DNA of 64,000 nucleotides, taken from Acidobacteriota bacterium. GTDB lineage: Bacteria; Acidobacteriota; Polarisedimenticolia; Gp22-AA2. Made by a program: the position numbers and the translations under genes. This document shows, one piece after another, positions 55,377 through 64,000 of this stretch. The notes below the pieces were generated by a model, which searched no databases, was not told the origin of the DNA, and worked only from the letters and a program-made list of their open reading frames with translations. The stretch is from assembly GCA_003223135.1 (NCBI GenBank), contig QHXX01000029.1, forward strand, positions 1-64,000. Direction: 5' to 3'. Numbering within the stretch: the first letter of the stretch is position 1; each line of letters starts with the position of its first letter.

Positions 55377-55387
<11 letters not shown>

Positions 55388-56684
55388 AGGAGGCCGGGTC
55401 ATCGACCCGGCGACGAAGACCGACGCCGTCATGGACCTGCTGATCACCGACGGCCGGATCGCCGAGAGACGGCCGCCCGAGAAGGGACGCGGCGGTGCGC
55501 CCGCGGGCGCGCGGGTCCTGGACGCGGCGGGCCTCTGGGTCTGCCCCGGTCTCGTGGACATGCACGTGCACCTGCGCGAGCCGGGACAGGAGCACAAGGA
55601 GACGATCGAGAGCGGGACGCGCGCCGCGGCGGCGGGCGGCTTCACCTCCATCGCATGCATGCCGAACACCGATCCCTGGAACGACTCCCTGTCGGTCACG
55701 GAGTACATCGTGGCCGAAGCGCGCCGTAAGGGGGTCGTCAACGTCCACCCGATCGGCAGCGTCAGCAAGGGCGGCCGGGGCGAGGAGCTGGCGGAGATCG
55801 GCGACATGGTGCATTCGGGGACGGTGGCGGTGTCGGACGACGGTCGGCCGGTCGGCAACAGCTACCTTCTGCGCATGGCGCTGGAGTACACGAAGATCTT
55901 CGGTATCCCGGTCATCGACCATTGCGAAGACAGGACTCTGAGCGCCACGGGCGTGATGCACGAGGGGTACGTCTCGACGGTCCTCGGTCTCGAGGGGATC
56001 CCGGCGGCGTCGGAGGAGATCGCCGTGGCCAGGGATCTGGCCGTCGCCGCGATGACCAAGGGTCGGCTGCACCTGGCGCACCTGAGCACGAGGGGAAGCC
56101 TCGAGAAGGTGCGGCGCGCGAAGGAGGACGGTGTTGTGGTCACCTGCGAGGCGACGCCGCATCACCTGGTCCTCACCGACCAGGCGGTCGCGGACGCCGA
56201 CTACGACCCGAACACCAAGATGAATCCGCCGCTCCGCGGCGAGGACGACCGGCAGGCCCTCCTCGAGGGGCTCAGGGACGGCACGATCGACGCCATCGCA
56301 TCGGACCACGCTCCGCACCACGCGGACGAGAAGCTGGTGGAGTTCGACGACGCGCCGTTCGGGGTCATCGGGCTGGAGACCACGGTGCCGCTGATCATGG
56401 ATCGCTGTGTGCGTGCGGGCGTTCTCACGCCGGCCCGCTTCGTGGAGCTTTTGTCGCTCGGCCCGGCCCGCATCCTGGGGATCAAGAAAGGGACCCTGGA
56501 GGTCGGGGCCGACGCCGACGTCACGGTCATCGATCCCGGCCTGGTGCGCAAGGTGGACGTGTCGCAGTTCCAGTCGAAGTCGCGCAACTGCCCGTTCCAC
56601 GGCTTCTCACTGAGCGGCTGGCCGGTCGCCACCGTGGTGGGCGGCCGTGTCGTCCACGAGCTGCAGCCCGCCGCGACCCGCTGA
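55377..56684 (+). CDS. pyrC: Dihydroorotase (class I)
   Basis: 435 residues, closes carbamoyl aspartate to dihydroorotate in an amidohydrolase barrel. Metal site [52 protein letters not shown] and IASDHAPHH with the catalytic Asp. The bridging residue is Asp in [10 protein letters not shown], the usual replacement of carbamylated Lys region in class I enzymes. The start is TTG 55377 inside the pyrB end, with AGAGGAGG-like context downstream only, so initiation is probably by coupling. Confidence 0.94.
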
Positions 56685-56688
56685 GTCG

Positions 56689-58509
56689 ATGATCGTCGAG
56701 CGGGTCGCGGCACACCACAGGCGAAAGCCCGGCCCCGGGCCACGCCCCGCCCGTCTCCTCGGCCTGGGTGTTCTGACGGCGCTTGTCCTGGTCATGGGCT
56801 GCGCCGGCCGCTTCGATCCCGCGCACCAAGACGTCATCCTGATCGTCGTGGACACGCTGCGCGCGGACCACCTGGGCGTCTACGGGTACGACCGCGGCAC
56901 GTCACCGCGCGTCGACGGGCTGGCACGGCGGGCGACCGTGTTCGATGCGGCCTGGTCGACCGCGCCCTGGACGCTGCCTTCGGTGACCTCGATGATGACG
57001 TCCCGCTATCCGTCGAGCCACAGGGTCGAGAACGACGGTCTGAAGCTTGGAGCCGAGGTCCCGACTCTCGCCGAGACGCTCGGGCGGGCCGGCTACGCCA
57101 CCGGCGGCTTCGTGTCGCACGTGTACGTCGCCGCACCGTTCGGCCTGGCGCGCGGCTTCGGGACCTTCGAGGACTTCGGCGTGTCGAAACCGGGCTATCG
57201 GCTCGAGGCCGGCATGGAGCCGAGGGCCGACCGCGTCACCGACGCGGCCCTGGCCTGGCTCGGGCGCCAGGCGCGCAGGCCCGTCTTCCTGTTCGTACAC
57301 TACTTCGATCCGCACTGGCCGTACGACCCGCCCGAGAGGTTTCGGGCGCTGTACCCGGACGATTACCGAGGTCCGTTCGACGCGACATACGACTCGATCT
57401 CCAAGTTCCAGGACCCCCGGAGGCCGTTGCCGGACGACTACCGCCGCTTCCTGCTCGACCGGTATGACGGCGAGATCCGCTTCGTGGATGAGCAGATCGG
57501 CCGTCTCCTGGATGGTCTCGTCGCCTTGGGGCGCGGGTCGCGCGCCTGGGTCGTGGTCACGGCCGACCACGGCGAAGAGTTCAAGGACCATGGCTCGATG
57601 GGGCACGGCCGCCGGCTCTACGAGGAGGTGGTCCGCGTCCCCTTGATCGTGGGCCGCGTGTCGCCGACCGGCGCCGCGGCCCCGGACCGCGTGCGCGTGC
57701 CGGTCAGCGGCATCGATCTCCTCCCCACGATCGCCGGGCTCGCCGGCGTCGGGGCGCCGGCGGGCGCGCAGGGAAGGAGCCTGGCGCCGCTCCTTGACGA
57801 GGCGGGCGCCTTGCCTGCCGCCGACCGGCCGCTGGTGTGCGAGACGATCCGGCTGAACGCTCACCTCAAGGCGGTCCGCCGGGGACCTTTGAAGCTGATC
57901 CAGTCGATGGACGAGAATCGCACCGAGATGTACGACCTCGACACCGATCCGCGTGAAGGCGACGACCTGTCGGAGCGGCGGCCGGACGAAAGGCGGGCCC
58001 TGGCGCGGGCCCTGTTCTCGCAGGTCGATTTCCTTTCCGGTGGCTGGAACGTCCGCTGGAGCAGCGACGGAAGCAAGCACCGCTTCCAGGGGCAGATCCG
58101 CACGAAGGGGATCTTCCGCACGGTCGTGCCGCTGTTCCGGGAGCGCGGCAAGTATGTGTTGGAGTCGCCGGGCATCCTGAATTTCTCGGACGTGGACCAG
58201 ACGGGCGCCAGCGGCCTGTCGTTCACGACCGCACCGGAGGACGCCGGCGCGGAGTTCTATCTTCTGATCGACGGCAGGCCGCTGCCGGAACGCGTCTTCC
58301 TGGGCGGCAATGAGCACAACCCGCGTGCCTTGCCGTTCCCGCTGGAGGGACGGCCGACGGTCGACGCCGCTTTCACGAAACCGCCCCGCGCCGACGGCCG
58401 TGACCTCGGATACTTCATCTGGCGTCTACGTCCGGCCGGGCCGGACCAGGGCGTCGTCCTGGACGACGAGATCCGGGAACAACTAAGATCCCTCGGCTAC
58501 GTCAACTGA
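56689..58509 (+). CDS. Sulfatase-superfamily lipoprotein, Thr type
   Basis: 606 residues. Signal with lipobox-like LVLVMGCAGR, then a sulfatase fold: VILIVVDTLRADHLGVYG, active-site STAPWTLPSVTSMMTSR, LFVHYFDPHWPYDPP and VTADHGEEFKDHGSMGHG. As with the other two, Thr stands where formylglycine would be. A C-terminal beta-rich domain (about 450-590) is extra. It ends EQLRSLGYVN. ATG 56689 lies 4 bases after pyrC, so it belongs to the pyr transcript; it has no obvious Shine-Dalgarno. Confidence 0.84.
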   Translation: MIVERVAAHHRRKPGPGPRPARLLGLGVLTALVLVMGCAGRFDPAHQDVILIVVDTLRADHLGVYGYDRGTSPRVDGLARRATVFDAAWSTAPWTLPSVTSMMTSRYPSSHRVENDGLKLGAEVPTLAETLGRAGYATGGFVSHVYVAAPFGLARGFGTFEDFGVSKPGYRLEAGMEPRADRVTDAALAWLGRQARRPVFLFVHYFDPHWPYDPPERFRALYPDDYRGPFDATYDSISKFQDPRRPLPDDYRRFLLDRYDGEIRFVDEQIGRLLDGLVALGRGSRAWVVVTADHGEEFKDHGSMGHGRRLYEEVVRVPLIVGRVSPTGAAAPDRVRVPVSGIDLLPTIAGLAGVGAPAGAQGRSLAPLLDEAGALPAADRPLVCETIRLNAHLKAVRRGPLKLIQSMDENRTEMYDLDTDPREGDDLSERRPDERRALARALFSQVDFLSGGWNVRWSSDGSKHRFQGQIRTKGIFRTVVPLFRERGKYVLESPGILNFSDVDQTGASGLSFTTAPEDAGAEFYLLIDGRPLPERVFLGGNEHNPRALPFPLEGRPTVDAAFTKPPRADGRDLGYFIWRLRPAGPDQGVVLDDEIREQLRSLGYVN

Positions 58510-58518
58510 GGCGGCGGC

Positions 58519-60576
58519 GTGCGGCGGAGGAGCATGCGAGTGGCGGCACAAGGGACAGCCGATCATCCAGGCGGACCGCTCGGCGTCTTTCTGCGGATGG
58601 CCGCGATCCCTCTCGCGGCCGCGCTGGCGCTCATGGGCCAGGTCGTGCTGTCGCGGCCCGGAGGGTACTCCAGGAGCCTGCTGCCGGGAGCGGCGCTCCT
58701 GGCGCTGGCCCTGGCGCTCCTAATCTTTGTCCTGGCGCGCCGGCGTTTCGAGGACGCGGAGGAGCCGAGGGGCGGGAAGCGGACGGCCGCCGGCCTGCGC
58801 GATCTCCCGCCGGGCCTGGAATGGACGCTCATCGCGCTTATCGTCTTCGGCGGGCTCTACCTTCGCCTGTACCGCATCGACCTCGTGCCGTGGGGCCTGA
58901 ACAACGACGAGGCGATCAACGCCCTCGAGATCAAGGACATCATGGACGGCCGCCCGTTCGCGACCCTGACCCAGCGCGGTCTCAACCGCGAGACCATGTT
59001 CCATTATCTCGGGGCGTTCGCGTTCGGGAGCGGGGAGATCGAGATCAATCTCCTGAAGGCCATGCCGGCCGTGTTCGGGCTGACTCGGAAGTTCGTGGAC
59101 GATCCCCTGATGGCCCTGGTCTTTCCCCTGCGCAGCGTGGCGATCGCGGCTGGGACGCTGACGCTTTTGGCGCTGTACCTGTTCGCCCGCGATCGGTTCG
59201 GCTGGCTCGTCGCCCTCCTGGCGACGGCGTTTCTGGCCGTGTCCCCCTGGCACCTGCTGTACAGCCGGGTCGGCGAGCGCGCGATCCTGGCACCGCTGTT
59301 CGCCATCGCGACCATCGGCTTCTTCCTGAGGGCCCTGGAGACGGGACGGATGCCCGATCACGTCGCCTGGGGCGTCTGCCTGGGCCTGGGTCTCTGGAGC
59401 TACACCTCGTTCCGCGCCATCCCCATCGCGATGGTCGGCTTCGTGCTTCTGCGACGGCCGCTTGGATGGGTCGCGGGAACCGCCGCCCAGGCGCGCGCCC
59501 CCCGCGCCCTCCTCATCGCCGCGGGCGTCGCGGCGGCGGTCCTCGGCCTGCTGATGGTGTTCTCCGGTCTCGGTCCGGTCGCGTTCCTGACGCGCGGCGC
59601 GTATGCCTCCTTGATCGTGCCGAAGGCGAACTTCCCTCTGAACATCCTGACATCGGGCCTCATGGCGCATTACGTTCCATGGCGCTACGCCGTCATCCAG
59701 AGCGAGGCGTTCATCAGCGACGGGATGAGCGCCGTCTACGGCCTCATCGGGCTGGCGCCGGAGACCACGGTCGTTGCGGCGCTGTCGGCGCTCGGGATCG
59801 TCTACGCGGCGTGGCGCGCCTTGCGAAGACAGGACGCGGCCTGCGGGCTCCTCGTCCTGTGCTTCCTGGCGCTCGTGCTCACCGTCGGCGTCGCCGGGCC
59901 GAGTCTGACGCGCATGCTCGTGAACGTCCCGTGGCTGTGCCTGTTCGGGGCGCTCATCGCGAGACGCCTGCTCGAGGACGTGGCGGCCCTGCGTCCGCCT
60001 CTCACCGTCTGGCTCGGGGCGCTTCTGGTCGCCCCCCTCGTCGCCTGGAGCGCGGCGCAGGGGTACTCGAATTATTTCCTGCGCGCCGGGAAGTCCGAGC
60101 AGGCGATGCAGCACTTCGGCGCCCCGCAGACGATCATGGGGATGTTCGTTCGCACCCTGCCGTCGGATCGGGTGGTCTATGTCCTGCACACTCTGCGGGT
60201 CGACACCCTGAGGTACCTGATCGGGAACCGTCCCAACGTCTCCCTGGTGAGCGACCCCTCGACGCTCGATCTCGACGGCATCATCAAGATGCCCACGAGC
60301 GCGACGCTCGTCATCGAGTACGCCCGCCCCTTCGCCGAGACGCTGCGCTACCTGATCATGCGCTACCCGCTCGGCGACGCCACCCAGATCGCCGACGCCC
60401 GACTCGATCCCGACAAGATCATCTTCTACACCTACACGCTCTGGAAGGACGAGACCGGACAGCCGATGCCGCCGCCCGACGCCTTCCCGGGCGCGCCGCC
60501 CCGCGGCGCGCCATCTCCCGGCGACGTCCCGCCGCTGGTCCCGCCGGGGGAGGGGCCGCCCCGGGGACGGCCATAA
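58519..60576 (+). CDS. GT-C-like polytopic glycosyltransferase (PMT_2 type)
   Basis: 685 residues with about a dozen hydrophobic helices. The loop after the first long helix block has VPWGLNNDEAINALEIKDIM with the Asp-Glu pair, then RGLNRETMFHYLGAFAFG, typical of GT39-like transferases. The C-terminal tail is Pro/Gly-rich. GTG 58519 and ATG 58534 are both possible; the latter has GGAGGAG directly upstream. It ends the pyrR-pyrB-pyrC-sulfatase transcript. Sugar unknown. Confidence 0.78.
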   Translation: MRRRSMRVAAQGTADHPGGPLGVFLRMAAIPLAAALALMGQVVLSRPGGYSRSLLPGAALLALALALLIFVLARRRFEDAEEPRGGKRTAAGLRDLPPGLEWTLIALIVFGGLYLRLYRIDLVPWGLNNDEAINALEIKDIMDGRPFATLTQRGLNRETMFHYLGAFAFGSGEIEINLLKAMPAVFGLTRKFVDDPLMALVFPLRSVAIAAGTLTLLALYLFARDRFGWLVALLATAFLAVSPWHLLYSRVGERAILAPLFAIATIGFFLRALETGRMPDHVAWGVCLGLGLWSYTSFRAIPIAMVGFVLLRRPLGWVAGTAAQARAPRALLIAAGVAAAVLGLLMVFSGLGPVAFLTRGAYASLIVPKANFPLNILTSGLMAHYVPWRYAVIQSEAFISDGMSAVYGLIGLAPETTVVAALSALGIVYAAWRALRRQDAACGLLVLCFLALVLTVGVAGPSLTRMLVNVPWLCLFGALIARRLLEDVAALRPPLTVWLGALLVAPLVAWSAAQGYSNYFLRAGKSEQAMQHFGAPQTIMGMFVRTLPSDRVVYVLHTLRVDTLRYLIGNRPNVSLVSDPSTLDLDGIIKMPTSATLVIEYARPFAETLRYLIMRYPLGDATQIADARLDPDKIIFYTYTLWKDETGQPMPPPDAFPGAPPRGAPSPGDVPPLVPPGEGPPRGRP

Positions 60577-60588
60577 GCATCGACGGAG

Positions 60589-63500
60589 TCAGTTCCCGAC
60601 GAGGCGCTCGGGAGGGGCTCCCGCCACGACCGTCACGAGATTGTCGTCGGGGTCGCGATCGATCAGCTTGTTGAACGGATCGACGCCGGCCTTCTTCGGC
60701 GCCTGATCCACCACCATCTCGAAGGTCGCGCTGGCGCTGTCGACGTGGCGCTTTTCCATGGCCAGGAGGCGGCCTTCGGAAGGGCCCTTCGGATCGCGCT
60801 CGCCGAACACACCGATATCGATCCAGTCGTCGAGCGCGTCGGGCGTCTCCTTCCCCTTGCCGTCGGCCCGGTACTTCGCCGCTTCGACCTCGATGCGCAC
60901 GATGTACCTGCCATCCTCGCGCTTCGACCAGGTCGCCTTCGTCGTCTTGTTCGCGTACAGCGTGATGTTACGGAACAGGTCGTCGAGGATCGCCTGCCGA
61001 TCGGGCGGCACGGCCTTCTTGACGAAGTCGAGGAATTCCAGCGAGTCGGTGTACGGCGGCTTCTGGAATGCCATCGCGCGGACGTACTCCGAAAGCGCGT
61101 GATTGAGGGCCTCTTCACCGACGTAGTCCTTGAGCGCGTACATCACCAGGCTGCCCTTGCGGTAATGGATGTAGGGCTGGTCCTCGACGAGGTAGATCGG
61201 CAGCTCCTCGATCCGCTCCCCGCCGCGGCCCTGCAGGTAGCGGTCCAGTTCGTACTTCAGGAAGCGCCGCATCTTGTCACGCCCGTACTCGCGCTCCATG
61301 ACCATGAAGGCGGAGTACTGGGAGAGCGTCTCGGACAAAAGCGTCGCCCCCTGCACGTTGCCGCCCACGACTTGATGCCCCCACCACTGGTGCGCCACTT
61401 CGTGCGCCGTGACGTAGGAGACGTAGTCGAGGGCGTCCGGACGGTCGTCGAGCCGGGCGATGAAGCCGATGCTCTCCGAGAACGGGATGGTGTTCGGCAT
61501 CGATGAGGCGAAGCGGGCGTAGCGCGGGAACTCGACGATGCGCACCTGGTGATGCTGGTAGGGACCAAAGTTGGCGGTGAAGTAATCCAGAGATTTCTTC
61601 ACGGCGTCGATCATCCGGTCGACGTTGTAGGCATGATCCGGGTGGTAATCGATCTCGATGTCGACATCCTTCCACCGGTCGCGCTTGACGGCGTATCGCG
61701 CCGACAGGTATCCGAAGAAGTCGAAGATGGGGGAGTCCATCTCATAGCGGAAATAGCGCCGGCCGTTCTCGGTCCACTCGCGCGAAAGATACCCCGGGGC
61801 GATGGCGATCTGGTCGGGGCTGGTGCTGACCGTGGTGGCGAAGCGCAGCCAATCGGCCTCGCTGGAGAGATAGTTGTCGGCGCGCGCGGCGGTGTCGCCG
61901 ATCTTGGGGAAGCGCTGCACCGGCGGAAGGTCGCGGCGCCGGCGCTCGTTCGGATCGCCCAGCTCGGCGCGTTTGACGTAACCCACGTGGGGGAAGAAAA
62001 CGATGTTGTCGAAGAAAGTGCCGTTGGAGACGATCTCGTTGCGGCTTCCATTATTCACGAAGCCGCGGTTCTCGATCGCCAGATCGTAGGTCACCTGCAT
62101 CGCCGCCCCCGGGGGAAGGGGCGGCTCGAGACGGTAGATGCGATAGCCGAGGTCTTCATCCTGCATCTCGAGCGCGCCGCCCGCCGGCCGGAGGGAATGA
62201 ACGGTCACCTCGGGGTTCAAATAAAGATGCAGACGATCGATCGGGCCGCCCGTCTTGTTCTGCAGCGTGTAGCGGCCACGAATCTTGACCAGGCGGGTCT
62301 CGGGATAGATATCGACATCGGCGTCAACATCGGTGATGCGCGGTTGCGGCAGGCCGAGGTATTGCCGGTACTTCTTCTCGTACGCGGCCTGGCGGTCATA
62401 GCGCGCCTTGGTGGGAAGGTACCGGTTGAGGACGTTGGTGTTGTAGTAGATGAAGCCGCCGGCGAGGACGGCTCCGGCCATGGTGGTCAGAAGGGCCGTG
62501 GCCGCCGGCCGGGTCAGACGCCTGCGCGCCAGTCGCGCGCGGAGCGCGAACGAAGTGTGCGCCCCGCGCACCCAGAACAGGTGCGCCACGACCACGAGCG
62601 CCGCGCACACCAGGCCCCAGTAGAGGTAGAACCAGGCGAGCGGCTGCACGAAGTGCCCGTACCCGTTCATGTCGGAATAGGGCGCCTCGGGCGCGGTCCC
62701 GAAGCGGTACAGGTGGTGCTCGAGCCTTAGGGCGGGCAGGACGAACCCTGCGATGTAGAACAGGCTCGACACCAGCCACCCCAGGAATTTGTTGTCGAGC
62801 AGCACCTGCACGAAGAGACAGAGCGCGGCGAAGAACAGGAAGGTGGGCATGTCGACGAGGAACAGGCCCTTCAGATAGAGCGGGATCTCGAAGTGCGTGT
62901 AACCCGACGACGCCTGGATTCCCATGCACGCCAGCATGACCACCACGAGCATCGTCGCGAGAACCGCGACCAGCGCTCCCAGCTTCGAGGCCCAGGCCAC
63001 CCACGTCCGGACCGGCAGGGCGTCGAGCATTTCCGACATGCGCAGAGTGCGCTCGCGCCACACCATCTCGCCGCTGTAGAAGGTGAGGATGAGGAACACG
63101 AACAGCGCGAAGGAGCTGATCACCGCACGCAGCATGAGGTTTGTGACGGGATAGATCTTCGTGCCGTAGAGATCATCCATGGAGTAGGTCGAACCGAAGA
63201 CGTTCACGAGCCCGGCGAACAACATGATCACAAACGGCACGCCGCGCAGGGCATCGGTCGTCTCGATGCGCGTCTGGCGCAGCAGCTGCGTCCAGGTCGT
63301 GGACGCGCCGAATCGCGGGGCGACGGCGGGCCGCGCGCCGGCCGGCGCAGGCGCTGCCGGAGCGTCGGCCGCCGGCTCCCGGCGCCTTCGGCGGCCCGTG
63401 CCGCCGGCGGCGGTCGTGAACTTGAAGCGAACCCACGTGAACAGCATCACCGCCGCGGCCACTCCCAGCCACAGGAGCCGGTTCTCGAGGAGGATCCCCC

Positions 63501-64000
63501 GCAACGGCATCGGCCCGGTGTTCTTCTCGGCCACCGTCCAGTAGCGCGTCACCAGCTCGAACGCCCCAAAGCCGTAGGGATCGACGATGGCGGCGAGGGT
63601 GCGATTCTCCAGGTCGCCCAGGAAGATGCCGGAAATGGCGTAGGCGACGAAGAACACCACGACACCGGCGTAGGTATAGAGAAGACTCCGGGTTAAAGTC
63701 GCCAGCGCGAAGAAGATCGCACCGGTGATGATGACGTTCGGGAGCACGAAGGCCAGCATCGAGAAGACGTAGGGCGCGAACTGGAACGGCCCCACGCGCT
63801 CGGGCTCGAGCCAGGGCATGAGCCCGCCGATCCCAACCGCGAGCAGGACCGCGATGTACACCAGCCACGACACTGCGAGGGAGCCGAACAGGCGTCCGAA
63901 CAGATAATCGCCCTTGCGCAGCGGCAGCGAGAAGAAGATGGCGTCCGCCTGGCTCTCGAAGTCGCGATAGACGCTGTTGGCGGCGAACGCGGTGGTCAGA
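60589..64000 (-). CDS. ABC-2-type permease fused to M1-family metallopeptidase (5' end beyond window)
   Basis: At least 1137 residues in the window; the frame continues past the right edge (…DAIFFSLPLRKGDYLFG), so the start is missing. The N-terminal ~530 residues are two blocks of ABC-2-type membrane helices (for example MVWRERTLRMSEMLDALPVR). The C-terminal ~560 are an M1 peptidase: GSIF-like exopeptidase loop is not obvious, but the zinc site HEVAHQWWGHQV with a downstream Glu in LLSETLSQYSA is clear, and Tyr in YIHYRKGSLVMY. The Glu lies 20 residues after the second His, one more than in LTA4 hydrolase. The ATPase partner should be upstream, outside. Function of such fusions is not known to me. 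Confidence 0.85.
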   Translation of the reverse strand, partial: LTTAFAANSVYRDFESQADAIFFSLPLRKGDYLFGRLFGSLAVSWLVYIAVLLAVGIGGLMPWLEPERVGPFQFAPYVFSMLAFVLPNVIITGAIFFALATLTRSLLYTYAGVVVFFVAYAISGIFLGDLENRTLAAIVDPYGFGAFELVTRYWTVAEKNTGPMPLRGILLENRLLWLGVAAAVMLFTWVRFKFTTAAGGTGRRRRREPAADAPAAPAPAGARPAVAPRFGASTTWTQLLRQTRIETTDALRGVPFVIMLFAGLVNVFGSTYSMDDLYGTKIYPVTNLMLRAVISSFALFVFLILTFYSGEMVWRERTLRMSEMLDALPVRTWVAWASKLGALVAVLATMLVVVMLACMGIQASSGYTHFEIPLYLKGLFLVDMPTFLFFAALCLFVQVLLDNKFLGWLVSSLFYIAGFVLPALRLEHHLYRFGTAPEAPYSDMNGYGHFVQPLAWFYLYWGLVCAALVVVAHLFWVRGAHTSFALRARLARRRLTRPAATALLTTMAGAVLAGGFIYYNTNVLNRYLPTKARYDRQAAYEKKYRQYLGLPQPRITDVDADVDIYPETRLVKIRGRYTLQNKTGGPIDRLHLYLNPEVTVHSLRPAGGALEMQDEDLGYRIYRLEPPLPPGAAMQVTYDLAIENRGFVNNGSRNEIVSNGTFFDNIVFFPHVGYVKRAELGDPNERRRRDLPPVQRFPKIGDTAARADNYLSSEADWLRFATTVSTSPDQIAIAPGYLSREWTENGRRYFRYEMDSPIFDFFGYLSARYAVKRDRWKDVDIEIDYHPDHAYNVDRMIDAVKKSLDYFTANFGPYQHHQVRIVEFPRYARFASSMPNTIPFSESIGFIARLDDRPDALDYVSYVTAHEVAHQWWGHQVVGGNVQGATLLSETLSQYSAFMVMEREYGRDKMRRFLKYELDRYLQGRGGERIEELPIYLVEDQPYIHYRKGSLVMYALKDYVGEEALNHALSEYVRAMAFQKPPYTDSLEFLDFVKKAVPPDRQAILDDLFRNITLYANKTTKATWSKREDGRYIVRIEVEAAKYRADGKGKETPDALDDWIDIGVFGERDPKGPSEGRLLAMEKRHVDSASATFEMVVDQAPKKAGVDPFNKLIDRDPDDNLVTVVAGAPPERLVGN

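Overview
This is a high-G+C (roughly two-thirds by eye), gene-dense bacterial window whose genes mostly overlap by 1-4 nt in long operons. A LolA homologue implies an outer membrane. Class 1B PyrD with PyrK, an RsbW/RsbV-type anti-sigma pair, a sigma-54-like promoter, Thr-type 'sulfatases', cohesin/dockerin proteins and a permease-peptidase fusion together suggest an Acidobacteriota-like or related Gram-negative lineage, possibly a metagenome assembly. No rRNA or marker gene here fixes the taxonomy, so this is inference.

Layout. 1-5.6 kb (+): tail of a methyltransferase, a GT2 glycosyltransferase, then carA-carB of a form closer to eukaryotic CAD than to E. coli. 5.7-7.75 kb (+): a membrane-anchored sulfatase-superfamily gene interrupted by an in-frame TAA. 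7.97-13.2 kb (-): an envelope-polysaccharide operon (deacetylase, CelD-like GNAT, DegT-like PLP protein, GT-C). 13.5-26.8 kb (+): a second sulfatase-like gene, an SGNH hydrolase and six consecutive GT-C-like membrane proteins, with a 271-bp MITE-like element between the first two. 26.8-29.1 kb (-): a three-gene dockerin/cohesin operon behind a sigma-54-like promoter. 29.4-33.3 kb: anti-sigma/STAS genes and mutS; the RsbW-like gene and mutS have both lost their ATP-binding core. 33.4-44.1 kb: mostly housekeeping and envelope genes (DedA, SPFH-TPR, LolA, YajQ, polyprenyl synthase, SMC with an unusual His/Gly/Asn insertion, GYF-membrane protein, DUF2752). 44.1-51 kb: pyrF operon (-), thioredoxin (+), pyrK-pyrD (-). 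51-60.6 kb (+): a phosphodiesterase-like membrane protein, then pyrR-pyrB-pyrC behind a PyrR attenuator, running on into a third sulfatase-like lipoprotein and a GT-C protein. 60.6-64 kb (-): an ABC-2-type permease fused to an M1 peptidase, cut by the window edge.

Function. Seven of the eight usual genes for UMP synthesis (all but pyrE) plus pyrR are here, in three or four blocks, two of them embedded among envelope-glycan genes. UMP feeds UDP-sugars, so the linkage is metabolically sensible. The clearest candidate for an undescribed system is the sigma-54-linked operon at 26.8-29.1 kb: a secreted FN3-dockerin protein with one lipid-anchored and one membrane-anchored cohesin. The tandem GT-C array with Thr-type sulfatase-superfamily enzymes is the second. 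Several genes are broken (nonsense, frameshift, internal deletion); assembly error must be excluded before reading biology into those.
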